Of a stretch of 19,691 bases of DNA, positions 13,074 through 19,691 are shown in pieces; position 1 is the first letter of the stretch; each line of letters opens with the position of its first letter. Location: NCBI GenBank assembly GCA_031264785.1, contig JAISDN010000001.1:1-19691 (forward strand), in the 5' to 3' direction. The stretch is from Candidatus Nomurabacteria bacterium (GTDB taxonomy: Bacteria > Patescibacteriota > Saccharimonadia > Saccharimonadales > Saccharimonadaceae). Both the position numbers and the translations under genes were made by a program. The notes below the pieces were generated by a model that was not told the DNA's origin, did no database searches, and saw only the letters and a list, made by a program, of their open reading frames with translations.

Positions 13074-13087
13074 CATCAATATTGATG
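13074..13087. repeat. perfect 14-bp palindrome between tmRNA and the large RNA candidate
   Basis: CATCAAT followed immediately by ATTGATG. It lies in the A/T-rich divergent region upstream of the ssrA promoter and about 90 bases before the promoter of the RNA at 13205. It may be an operator, or chance in A/T-rich DNA. Confidence 0.35.
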
Positions 13088-13140
13088 TAAAAAACACAAC
13101 AATCAAATTTTTATTATTATATCTTAAAAATAAACGATAA

Positions 13141-13159
13141 TTGTAAAAATTACAACGAA
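13141..13159. repeat. TTGTAA-AAA-TTACAA palindrome with AATTACAACGAA
   Basis: A perfect palindrome (13141-13155) overlaps the third exact copy of the 12-mer AATTACAACGAA (13148-13159). It ends 20 bases before the -35 of the large RNA candidate. The same arrangement is found upstream of rnpB at 6820-6838. Confidence 0.55.
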
Positions 13160-13175
13160 AAAGTGGCAAAAATCA

Positions 13176-13204
13176 TTGACATAAACGAAATGGCGTGATA
13201 AGCT
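13176..13204 (+). promoter_or_regulatory. promoter of the large structured RNA candidate
   Basis: TTGACA (13176-13181) and TGA-TAAGCT (TAAGCT at 13199-13204) are 17 bases apart: a perfect -35 with a poor -10 that is helped by the TGn extension. TCATTGACATAAACG at 13173-13187 differs by one base from the corresponding part of the small RNA promoter. Confidence 0.65.
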
Positions 13205-13207
13205 GGA

Positions 13208-13509
13208 AACAAGCTTTATAAAAACAAACATTTTAAAAAGCTAGAACATTTCAACTGACCAATTTTTGAGTCGGGAACGGTAGTAAACCAAGCAGTGTCG
13301 AGCTCAGCTCCATTGATTTAATTTACTACCAAACCGATTCAAAAACGCATTTTTTCCTTAATATCCCCCAAGATGCGATATGCTCCGTAAGGAGCGGTCA
13401 GTCAGGCTCTTTAGTGCCATTGACGTGACTCACGCTATTAAGTTAATTAAGATGAGGGTGGGCTTGTCGCAAGACTTCATTGATGTGGCACTAGGGCCTC
13501 TTTTTCTTT
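13208..13509 (+). ncRNA. candidate large structured RNA of about 300 nt, unassigned
   Basis: No reading frame, but dense helices. A hairpin AGCTTTATAAAA/TTTTAAAAAGCT (13212-13242) is followed by a long helix of TTTTTGAGTCGG (13263-13274) with CCGATTCAAAAA (13334-13345), continuing after an internal loop with GGTAGTAAA/TTTACTACC (13279-13287 with 13322-13330). Then come CGCAT/ATGCG (13346-13350 with 13373-13377) and GCTCC-GTAA-GGAGC with a GNRA loop (13382-13395). A closing domain pairs AGGCTCT-TT-AGTGCCA (13404-13419) with TGGCACT-AGGGCCT (13486-13499) around two small hairpins. CTTTTTCTTT follows, like a terminator. It is not tmRNA, RNase P or SRP RNA and I do not recognise it. The downstream gene has its own promoter, so an independent RNA is more likely than a leader. 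Confidence 0.65.
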
Positions 13510-13520
13510 GATAAATATGA

Positions 13521-13535
13521 TGATATATTATAGCT
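13521..13535 (+). promoter_or_regulatory. extended -10 promoter of the four-helix membrane protein, leaderless geometry
   Basis: TGA-TATATT (13521-13529) ends six bases before the ATG at 13536, in the same arrangement as at 4772-4786. There is no Shine-Dalgarno sequence. Confidence 0.55.
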
Positions 13536-13910
13536 ATGAGAAGACTATCGACGACAAATATTTTTTTCATCCTGATAGCCATTACAGCGGTGGTTTTATT
13601 GCTTTTAAACTTTACAAACCCCCAAGATTTGGGACTTCTCGGGGTGCTACTAATTTTATTTTCAATATACATATTTTTTACAGTGTTATTTTATTTTATA
13701 TATAGTCTGCGGTCATCTTCAAACAAACGGCGGGGTGCGGAGAAAAAGGTCGATAATAGCACCAAGCCACTGGCGATTTCGGCGATTTTAGCCCTAGCGC
13801 CAATATTACTAATTACCCTTAATTCACTCGGTCCGATAGGGATTGTCGGACTGGTTTCAATTGTCCTATTTGAGACCCTAGCGATATCTTTTGTAAATAA
13901 ACGCCTATAA
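13536..13910 (+). CDS. small four-helix membrane protein, unknown
   Basis: 124 residues with hydrophobic segments at about 8-25, 31-58, 78-97 and 100-119 and a basic loop (SSSNKRRGAEKK) at about 60-71, probably cytoplasmic. The N terminus MRRLS is basic, so both ends are predicted inside. There is no recognisable motif or catalytic residue. It lies between the large RNA candidate and the Pro/Ala-rich gene, whose own promoter starts just after its stop. The start codon is supported only by the -10 six bases upstream. It could be a holin-like or accessory membrane component of the following ATPase unit; nothing in the sequence decides this. Confidence 0.65.
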   Translation: MRRLSTTNIFFILIAITAVVLLLLNFTNPQDLGLLGVLLILFSIYIFFTVLFYFIYSLRSSSNKRRGAEKKVDNSTKPLAISAILALAPILLITLNSLGPIGIVGLVSIVLFETLAISFVNKRL

Positions 13911-13923
13911 TTTATAATGTTTA

Positions 13924-13939
13924 TGGTATAATTGTCATT
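13924..13939 (+). promoter_or_regulatory. extended -10 promoter of the Pro/Ala-rich gene, leaderless geometry
   Basis: TGG-TATAAT (13924-13932) ends seven bases before the ATG at 13940. The stretch TGGTATAATTNTNATTATG is shared almost exactly with the comM promoter and start. Confidence 0.65.
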
Positions 13940-14377
13940 ATGGAACCACAGTTCGCTCAACCAAACACCCCAACGAACAGTTCGCCAGAGAGTCCTCCGG
14001 CGAGTGTTCCTGAAAATCTCAACCAAGTTGGGGGCGGCATTGAAGCGCCGGTGGCTTCTCCAGAAGCTGCCAAGGCGGCTGAACAATTAGCGGCTAATCA
14101 ACAGGGTGGTGCACCGCTGCCGGTGGTGGCCCAGCCGGTTGCTACACCAGTTGTTCCAGAGCCGGCCGACCAAACTCAAGCTGCTACGGTAATAGCCACA
14201 ACGCCGCAAACTGCCGCTGACGGTGACAAAATTGAGGTTGAATGGATTGATAAAGTTAAACACGTCATTAGTAGCACGTCGGACGACCCTTATAGCCAGC
14301 AAAAACACATCAGTCAGCTGATGGCCAATTATGTGCTGAAACGCTACGGCAGAAAGATAGGCGGCTCGGGGGAATAG
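13940..14377 (+). CDS. Pro/Ala-rich protein with a short conserved-looking C-terminal domain
   Basis: 145 residues. The first 95 are low-complexity, rich in P, A, Q and S, and probably disordered. Residues about 97-140 (EWIDKVKHVISS...YSQQKHISQLMANYVLKRYG) look like a folded helical domain. No signal peptide is present. It ends eight bases before the TraG/VirD4-like ATPase gene and shares its transcript, so it may be a partner or adaptor of that ATPase, which itself has a Pro/Gln-rich tail. I do not recognise a family. The start is supported by the -10 element seven bases upstream. Confidence 0.75.
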   Translation: MEPQFAQPNTPTNSSPESPPASVPENLNQVGGGIEAPVASPEAAKAAEQLAANQQGGAPLPVVAQPVATPVVPEPADQTQAATVIATTPQTAADGDKIEVEWIDKVKHVISSTSDDPYSQQKHISQLMANYVLKRYGRKIGGSGE

Positions 14378-14384
14378 GTGGGAA

Positions 14385-17132
14385 ATGGGTGAAACAATCA
14401 ACTTAATCGTAATAATAACCATAATAGTCCTGTTCTTGGGGCTAGCCGGTTTGATAGTGTTTTTAATCTGGCGCAAAAAATATCGAGCGTCAAAGAATAT
14501 TGAGCGCGGTCTGAAAATGATTCCAATGCGGATCCACTTGCCACCTATGAGCGACGACATCGAGGCTGGTGCGCGCGACGAGCGTGATGTAGCCGAGGAA
14601 ACTATTTCTCAGGCCCAAGTTATGTATAACGTGATCTCTAGCACCGCCACCTCTGGTTTTAAGAGTCACGTTTTTGGCCAACGTCACATTTCGCTTGAGA
14701 TAGTGTCGAAAAATAATCTGATTCACTATTATGCAGTTGTGCCGACGGTTTTGACGGAGACAATCAAACAAGCGATTATGGCGGCTTATCCGACGGCCCG
14801 GCTGGAGGAAGTCGAAGAACACAATATTTTTTCGGAAGTCGGTAAGATTCAGGGGACTATTGGTGGGACAATGTCTATGAAAAAGAGTTATGAAAACCCG
14901 ATTGCCACTTTCCAGGACTCAAAACGCGACTCTATGCGGGCGATTATCAATGCGCTGTCGTCGGCTTCAAAGGAGGACGGTGTCGGCATCCAGATAATGA
15001 TTCGTCCGGCTAAAAAGAATTGGGCCAAGCGGATTGAAAATACTGTAGATGGCATCCGCAAAGGTAAAAAAGGCATTTTTGGCTCGACTAGCAGCAGTAG
15101 CACAAATTGGGCGGCTACGGCTGGCGACCTCATAGAAGCGCTGTGGAAACCGCCGGAAACCCATAAAGAAGATGGCGGCTCGGAGTTTAAGCAGCTCAGC
15201 GGCGCCGAGCAGGCTAAAGTTGAATCTTTAGAGGAAAAAGCTCGTTATTCTGGCTTTGAAACGATGATTCGCTTGGTGGCTTCGTCCAACACTTTGGCGC
15301 GTTCTCAGACTTTGATTCAAAATATCGTGTCGGTTTTCTCGCTGTTTGACTCGCCGGCTGGTAATGGTTTCAAATACACCCAAACCAATGATATTCGCAA
15401 GTTTGTGACTGATTACATCCTCAGGATTTTTCCACAAGAGCGTAATTCTATGATTTTAAATACGGTGGAGCTGGCCACAATGTTTCACTTTCCGGACCAG
15501 ACAAATATTCCAACTTCTGAGGTGGAGCGTCAGTCGTCCAAGCAAGTTGACGGCCCCAGCGTGCTGCCGGAAGAGGGCCTGCTGATTGGTTACAACGAAT
15601 TTCGTGGTGTCAGAAAACCGATTCGCCTGCAAACCGATGACCGTCGTCGCCACACTTATGTAATTGGTCAAACCGGTATGGGTAAGTCGGTGTTTTTGGA
15701 AAATATGGCTTATCAGGATATGCAAGAGGGCTTGGGCTTTGCCTTTATTGACCCGCACGGTGATACGGCCGAGAAGTTGCTGTCGTTGGTGCCGGAAAAT
15801 CGAGTTGAAGATGTTATATATTTCAATCCGGGCGATTATGAAAATCCGATTGGAATGAATATTTTGGAAGTCGATCCGTCACTGTCGGAGGGCGAAAGAA
15901 ATCGTCAAATTGACTTTATTATCAACGAAATTGTCGGTATGTTATATTCACTTTACGATCCCGGCCACACTGGTATTGTTGGGCCGCGTATGGAAAATAT
16001 TGTGCGTAATTCAGCTTGGCTTTTGATGAGTGATCCAGCCGGCGGAACTTTTATGGATATTCCGAAAATAATCGTTGATCCGGCCTATGCCAAGAGTAAA
16101 ATGCCGTATTTGAAAAACTCACGGGCGATTGATTTTTGGACAAAAGAGTGGCCGGCGGCGCAGCGTTCCAACGAAGCCGGCGAAGTGTCGTCTTGGGTGG
16201 TTTCCAAGTGGGCGCAGTTTGAAACTGTCACTATGCGAAATATTATGGGCCAGATTAAAAGTAGTCTGAATCTATATGAAATAATGAACAATCGTAAGAT
16301 TTTGATTGTGAATCTTAGCAAGGGTGCTTTGGGTGAAACAGAGGCCAAGCTGCTTGGTATGATGTTTGTTATGAAGTTCCAAGCCGCCGCTATGCAACGG
16401 GTGAAGATTCCAGAGGACGAGCGTCAAGATTTTTGTCTATATGTTGACGAATTTCAGAACTTCGCGACTGATAGTTTTGCCTCAATTATGTCTGAGGCTC
16501 GTAAATTCCGGTTGAATCTTTTTGTGGTAAACCAGTTTATGACTCAGCTGGAGGAGAGCATTCGCGAGGCGATCATTGGTAATATGGGCACGGTTATTTG
16601 CGGTCGGATCGGTGTAACCGATGCCGAAATTATGGTCAAGAAGTTTACGCCGACTTTTGACGCTTCAGATTTGCAAAATATTCCTAATCGCCAAGCTGTA
16701 GCCTCAACGCTAATTAACGGTGTGCCGACTAAACCATTTACGATGGCGTTACCACCAATATTAGGCGCACCTAATCCACAGATGAAAGATTATTTAATTC
16801 AGCTGTCGGCTTCCAGATTTGGTCGCCCCAGAGAGCTGGTGGAGAGTGAAATAAACGCTAGGTTGCAAATAGCAGCCCCAGCTCAGCCCCAGCAAGCTAT
16901 CGCTGGTGGGGCAGCGCCACCAGCCCAGAAGGATAAAGGCTCATTTTTAGACGAATGGATGCAAAAACGTCAGCAGCTCCAGTCGCCAGCGGCCGGCCAG
17001 CCTCAGGTTCAGCCACAGCCCCAGCAGCCGCCAGTAGCACCGTCAGGGCAGCCATCCAGCCCGCCTCCAGCTCAGCCGATTAACCCACCACCAGAAAATC
17101 CTCAAGAAATCTCGGTAGATTTGCGGGAATAG
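14385..17132 (+). CDS. membrane-anchored TraG/VirD4 (type IV secretion)-like ATPase
   Basis: 915 residues. One membrane helix (about 6-28) precedes a long N-terminal region and a P-loop domain of the FtsK/HerA/TraG class. Walker A is GQTGMGKS (428-435), followed by FAFIDPHGD, and Walker B is CLYVDEFQNF (D688, E689), with the helix and arginine-containing stretch SEARKFRLNLFVVNQF after it. The last 75 residues are Pro/Gln/Ala-rich. Relatives move DNA or protein across membranes as coupling proteins or pilus/conjugation ATPases. No other type IV secretion genes lie in the window, so the substrate is open; DNA transfer, pilus-type function or protein export are all possible. GGTGGG supports the start. 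Confidence 0.88.
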   Translation: MGETINLIVIITIIVLFLGLAGLIVFLIWRKKYRASKNIERGLKMIPMRIHLPPMSDDIEAGARDERDVAEETISQAQVMYNVISSTATSGFKSHVFGQRHISLEIVSKNNLIHYYAVVPTVLTETIKQAIMAAYPTARLEEVEEHNIFSEVGKIQGTIGGTMSMKKSYENPIATFQDSKRDSMRAIINALSSASKEDGVGIQIMIRPAKKNWAKRIENTVDGIRKGKKGIFGSTSSSSTNWAATAGDLIEALWKPPETHKEDGGSEFKQLSGAEQAKVESLEEKARYSGFETMIRLVASSNTLARSQTLIQNIVSVFSLFDSPAGNGFKYTQTNDIRKFVTDYILRIFPQERNSMILNTVELATMFHFPDQTNIPTSEVERQSSKQVDGPSVLPEEGLLIGYNEFRGVRKPIRLQTDDRRRHTYVIGQTGMGKSVFLENMAYQDMQEGLGFAFIDPHGDTAEKLLSLVPENRVEDVIYFNPGDYENPIGMNILEVDPSLSEGERNRQIDFIINEIVGMLYSLYDPGHTGIVGPRMENIVRNSAWLLMSDPAGGTFMDIPKIIVDPAYAKSKMPYLKNSRAIDFWTKEWPAAQRSNEAGEVSSWVVSKWAQFETVTMRNIMGQIKSSLNLYEIMNNRKILIVNLSKGALGETEAKLLGMMFVMKFQAAAMQRVKIPEDERQDFCLYVDEFQNFATDSFASIMSEARKFRLNLFVVNQFMTQLEESIREAIIGNMGTVICGRIGVTDAEIMVKKFTPTFDASDLQNIPNRQAVASTLINGVPTKPFTMALPPILGAPNPQMKDYLIQLSASRFGRPRELVESEINARLQIAAPAQPQQAIAGGAAPPAQKDKGSFLDEWMQKRQQLQSPAAGQPQVQPQPQQPPVAPSGQPSSPPPAQPINPPPENPQEISVDLRE

Positions 17133-17134
17133 CC

Positions 17135-17183
17135 TTGCATTCTTAGTAATTTTGATATAAAATAATATCAGAACCTAAGGAGG
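17135..17183 (+). promoter_or_regulatory. gyrB promoter and strong ribosome site
   Basis: TTGCAT (17135-17140) and TAAAAT (17158-17163) are 17 bases apart; an overlapping TGA-TATAAA (17153-17161) gives an extended -10 alternative. The leader carries AAGGAGG (17177-17183), three bases from the ATG. Confidence 0.6.
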
Positions 17184-17186
17184 AAA

Positions 17187-19172
17187 ATGGCTAAACAAAA
17201 ATCAAGTTCTGATTATAGTGCTGATCAAATTCAAGTGCTAGAAGGCTTAGAGCCAGTCCGCAAGCGTCCCGGAATGTATATCGGTTCGACTGGTTATGAC
17301 GGTATCCATCATTTGATTAAGGAAATCGCCGACAACTGTGTTGACGAGGCGATTGCTGGCTTTGCTAGTTTTGTATGGATTGAACTGTTAGAGGACGGCG
17401 GCTGTCGCGTCACCGACGATGGACGCGGTATTCCGGTGGACACTCACCCAAAGACCGGCAAAAGCACACTCGAAACGGTGCTGACGGTGCTACACGCCGG
17501 TGGTAAGTTCGGCGGCGGCGGCTACAAGGTGTCGAGCGGTCTACACGGTGTCGGCTCGTCGGTGGTGAACGCTCTATCGACCAAATTTATTGCTGAGGTG
17601 GTTCAAGACGGTGAATTATATCATCTGGAATTTGCTGAAGGTAAACCGACCACTAAACTGGAAAAACTCGGCAAAACCGACCGACCGCAGGGGACAAGTA
17701 TCACATTCTATCCCGACCCCAAGATCTTTAAGGAATCTATCGAGTTCGATTACAAATGGGTGCTGGACTATCTGCGCCATCAAGCCTACCTAACCAAAGG
17801 TATCCGCGCCAAAGTCAACGACTATCGCACCGGCGACCGCTACGAATTTTATTTTGACGGCGGTATCAAATCTTATGTCAAACACCTCAATTTCGGCAAA
17901 GACGTGCTGGATGACGACATTTTTTACGTCGAGCGACAGGTTGAGGATAGCGTGATCGAGGTGGCGGTCCAATATAACGACGGCTACAACGAAAACGTGA
18001 TGGCCTTTGCCAACAACGTTTTCAACCCTGATGGCGGTATGCATATTATGGGTTTTCGGGCTTCTATGACGCGCGTCATCAACGATTATTCGCGCAAAAA
18101 CGGCCTATTAAAGGAAAAGGAAGACAATCTAACCGGCGATGACATCCGCGAGGGCCAGACAGCGGTGATTTTGGTCAAATTACCAGATCCGCAATTCGAG
18201 GGTCAGACCAAAAACAAACTGGGAAATCCAGAGGTGCGGCGCTATGTAGAAAGCGTAATGAATGAATATTTTGCCTATTATTTGGAAGAACATCCGGCCA
18301 TCGCCAAAAAAATCGTCGGCAAAGCCGTTCTAGCCGCTCGCGCCCGCAAAGCCGCCCGCGCGGCCCGCGACAGCGTGATTAGAAAGGGCGTGTTGGAAGG
18401 TTCAAACCTACCCGGTAAACTAGCCGACTGTAGTAGTAAAGACCCCTCACAATGCGAGCTGTACATCGTAGAGGGCGATTCTGCCGGCGGTTCGGCCAAA
18501 ACTGGTCGCGATAGCAAGATTCAGGCGATCTTGCCCCTGCGAGGTAAGGTTTTGAACACCGAACGCGCTCGGATGGATAGAATGCTCAACAACGCCGAGC
18601 TGGTATCACTAATCAAGGGAATGGGCGTCGGTATCGGCGACCAATTCGACATCAATGGCCTGCGCTACGAGCGGATTATTATTATGACCGATGCCGACGT
18701 CGACGGTTCACACATCTCGACGCTGCTGCTGACCTTTTTCTTCCGCTATATGCCAGAGGTAGTTAGCGGCGGTCATATTTACCTAGCCAAGCCGCCACTG
18801 TTCGAGCTGGTGCGGGCCGGTAATAAGGAGAACGATTTTATCTACGACGAGGCCGACCTTGACCCGCTGCTGGACGGACAAATTGAAAAACGCAGGGGCG
18901 AAGGCGCGAAAATTGACCCAGAGGCCGAACGTTTCCGCCAAGCCGGCTACACCGACCAAAAACGCTACAAGGGCCTGGGCGAAATGGACGCCACGCAGCT
19001 TTGGGAAACCACAATGAATCCAGAAAACCGCGTCCTAATCAAAGTTCAAGTTGCCGACGCCGAAAAAGCCGATGCCATTTTCACCAAACTAATGGGCGAC
19101 GAGGTAGAATTGCGTAAATCATTTATTCAAAGCAGGGCAAAGTTTGTTAATTTGGAAGATCTGGATGTGTAG
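17187..19172 (+). CDS. gyrB: DNA gyrase subunit B
   Basis: 661 residues. The ATPase half has the GHKL residues E46 and N50 (KEIADNCVDEA), DDGRGIP (about 77-83) and the ATP lid YKVSSGLHGVGSSVVNALS. The transducer domain follows. The TOPRIM part has the EGDSAGGSA motif with its catalytic glutamate, PLRGKVLN and the metal site DADVDGSH. The end QKRYKGLGEMDATQLWETTM...NLEDLDV is typical of GyrB. With GyrA it introduces negative supercoils. The closely related ParE of topoisomerase IV cannot be fully excluded from motifs alone, but the C-terminal region and the length favour GyrB. No intein or insertion is seen. Confidence 0.93.
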   Translation: MAKQKSSSDYSADQIQVLEGLEPVRKRPGMYIGSTGYDGIHHLIKEIADNCVDEAIAGFASFVWIELLEDGGCRVTDDGRGIPVDTHPKTGKSTLETVLTVLHAGGKFGGGGYKVSSGLHGVGSSVVNALSTKFIAEVVQDGELYHLEFAEGKPTTKLEKLGKTDRPQGTSITFYPDPKIFKESIEFDYKWVLDYLRHQAYLTKGIRAKVNDYRTGDRYEFYFDGGIKSYVKHLNFGKDVLDDDIFYVERQVEDSVIEVAVQYNDGYNENVMAFANNVFNPDGGMHIMGFRASMTRVINDYSRKNGLLKEKEDNLTGDDIREGQTAVILVKLPDPQFEGQTKNKLGNPEVRRYVESVMNEYFAYYLEEHPAIAKKIVGKAVLAARARKAARAARDSVIRKGVLEGSNLPGKLADCSSKDPSQCELYIVEGDSAGGSAKTGRDSKIQAILPLRGKVLNTERARMDRMLNNAELVSLIKGMGVGIGDQFDINGLRYERIIIMTDADVDGSHISTLLLTFFFRYMPEVVSGGHIYLAKPPLFELVRAGNKENDFIYDEADLDPLLDGQIEKRRGEGAKIDPEAERFRQAGYTDQKRYKGLGEMDATQLWETTMNPENRVLIKVQVADAEKADAIFTKLMGDEVELRKSFIQSRAKFVNLEDLDV

Positions 19173-19181
19173 GGGAAAATT

Positions 19182-19589
19182 ATGAAAGAAAATATACGAA
19201 AAATCTACATCAGTCGACCAGTTAGCGAAGTTTTTGCGTTTACTTGGGATTCATCAAAATTACCACTGTGGTTTGACGCGATTGCGGAGGAAATCCCCAG
19301 TGAAACATCTCTGAAACTTGGGACGACCTTGAAAAATCGCGGTTATAATTCCGAACAGTGGAACGAATATAAAATTACGGAGTTCACGCCAAACGAGGTT
19401 ACGACCCTATCGCAAGTCGGCGGGCCGTATCACGTTAGGTATATATATAAACCCTATCAGGACGGCACGGAGTTTACATATCACGAATGGGTTGACGACG
19501 GCGAACTGGAAAATCAGGTTAGTCAAAAAGTATTGGAAAAGCTTAAAAATGTGCTTGAAAGTAATCTAGCGAAGGAGGATGTTGTATGA
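19182..19589 (+). CDS. SRPBCC (START-like) superfamily protein
   Basis: 135 residues with the helix-grip pattern of the SRPBCC superfamily: an N-terminal beta strand followed by PVSEVFAFTWDSSKLPLWF, a central set of strands (WNEYKITEFTPNEVTTLSQ, HVRYIYKPYQDGTEFTYHEW) and a long C-terminal helix (VSQKVLEKLKNVLESNL). Such domains bind hydrophobic ligands or act as cyclase-like enzymes; no ligand is predictable here. The gene starts nine bases after gyrB with a GGGGA site and overlaps the next gene by four bases (ATGA), so it is inserted in the gyrB transcript. Its relevance to gyrase is unknown. Confidence 0.8.
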   Translation: MKENIRKIYISRPVSEVFAFTWDSSKLPLWFDAIAEEIPSETSLKLGTTLKNRGYNSEQWNEYKITEFTPNEVTTLSQVGGPYHVRYIYKPYQDGTEFTYHEWVDDGELENQVSQKVLEKLKNVLESNLAKEDVV

Positions 19590-19691
19590 ATGACAACGAT
19601 AATGATGTAAAAAATACAACAGACGATGAACTGTTGAATACTGAGGGCACGATTGAGGATGTGGCGGCAGTCGAGGGTGAGGTTTTGGATC
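19586..19691 (+). CDS. partial gene with an acidic N terminus, possibly gyrA
   Basis: The ATG at 19586 follows AAGGAGG (19572-19578) by seven bases and overlaps the SRPBCC stop as ATGA. The visible 35 residues start MNDNDNDVKNTT and continue with a very acidic, low-complexity stretch (DDELLNTEGTIEDVAAVEGEVLD) that runs off the window. The position after gyrB makes gyrA with an N-terminal extension the best guess, but the conserved GyrA start is not in view, so the assignment is by context only. Confidence 0.6.
   Translation, partial: MNDNDNDVKNTTDDELLNTEGTIEDVAAVEGEVLD

Noticed and set aside
12855..13169. A 104-residue minus-strand reading frame
   Set aside because: It runs through the 5' half of tmRNA; only its last codons are the tag frame.
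13208..13509. SRP (4.5S) RNA identity for the large RNA
   Set aside because: The GTAA-capped hairpin resembles an SRP tip, but the flanking CAGG and GGAAGCAG-type conserved bases are absent.
1..19691. Insertion sequences, integrases or phage genes
   Set aside because: No transposase, integrase or phage structural gene is visible; the genes are mostly core functions.

Overview
The window looks like a stretch of chromosome from a small-genome member of the Patescibacteria/CPR, most probably a Saccharibacteria (TM7)-type organism. This is an inference from compact genes, very short leaders, a threonyl-tRNA synthetase without its TGS domain, and a standalone TraG/VirD4-like ATPase. UGA is used as an ordinary stop (for example at the end of thrS), so the SR1/Gracilibacteria recoding of UGA does not apply.

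Layout. Bases 1-27 are the 5' end of a minus-strand tRNA. A plus-strand operon follows: thrS, an alkyltransferase-like DNA-repair protein and miaA, each overlapping the next. Then come a winged-helix/nucleotidyltransferase protein and a degenerate metallo-beta-lactamase-fold protein, convergent with rpmB (L28). A site-2-protease-like M50 peptidase is followed by a structured RNA leader candidate and a Nudix-RNase HI fusion whose 3' end overlaps the 3' end of rnpB (RNase P RNA) on the other strand. Next are a membrane-anchored coiled-coil fibre protein (7030-8454), the minus-strand infC-rpmI-rplT operon with an apparent AUA start on infC, and an unassigned HExxH protein. comM/yifB follows on the minus strand.

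The stretch 12318-13535 has no protein gene but is dense with RNA. It holds tmRNA (ssrA) on the minus strand, flanked on the plus strand by two candidate non-coding RNAs. One is about 140 nt with a near-consensus promoter and a strong intrinsic terminator. The other is about 300 nt with several long helices. I could not match either to a known family. The right third holds a small four-helix membrane protein, a Pro/Ala-rich protein, the large TraG/VirD4-like ATPase, gyrB, a SRPBCC protein and the first 106 bases of an acidic-N-terminus gene that may be gyrA.

How it works together. Most of the window is information processing: tRNA charging and modification, ribosome assembly and rescue, RNase P, RNase H and gyrase. 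ComM and the TraG/VirD4-like ATPase suggest DNA uptake or transfer. Many promoters are extended -10 (TGn-TATAAT-like). Five genes have that element only 6-7 bases before the ATG and should be made from leaderless mRNAs, while others carry strong GGAGG sites. The most novel material is the set of three structured RNAs and a short motif (ACAACGAA, often inside TTGTAA-N3-TTACAA) upstream of non-coding RNA promoters.
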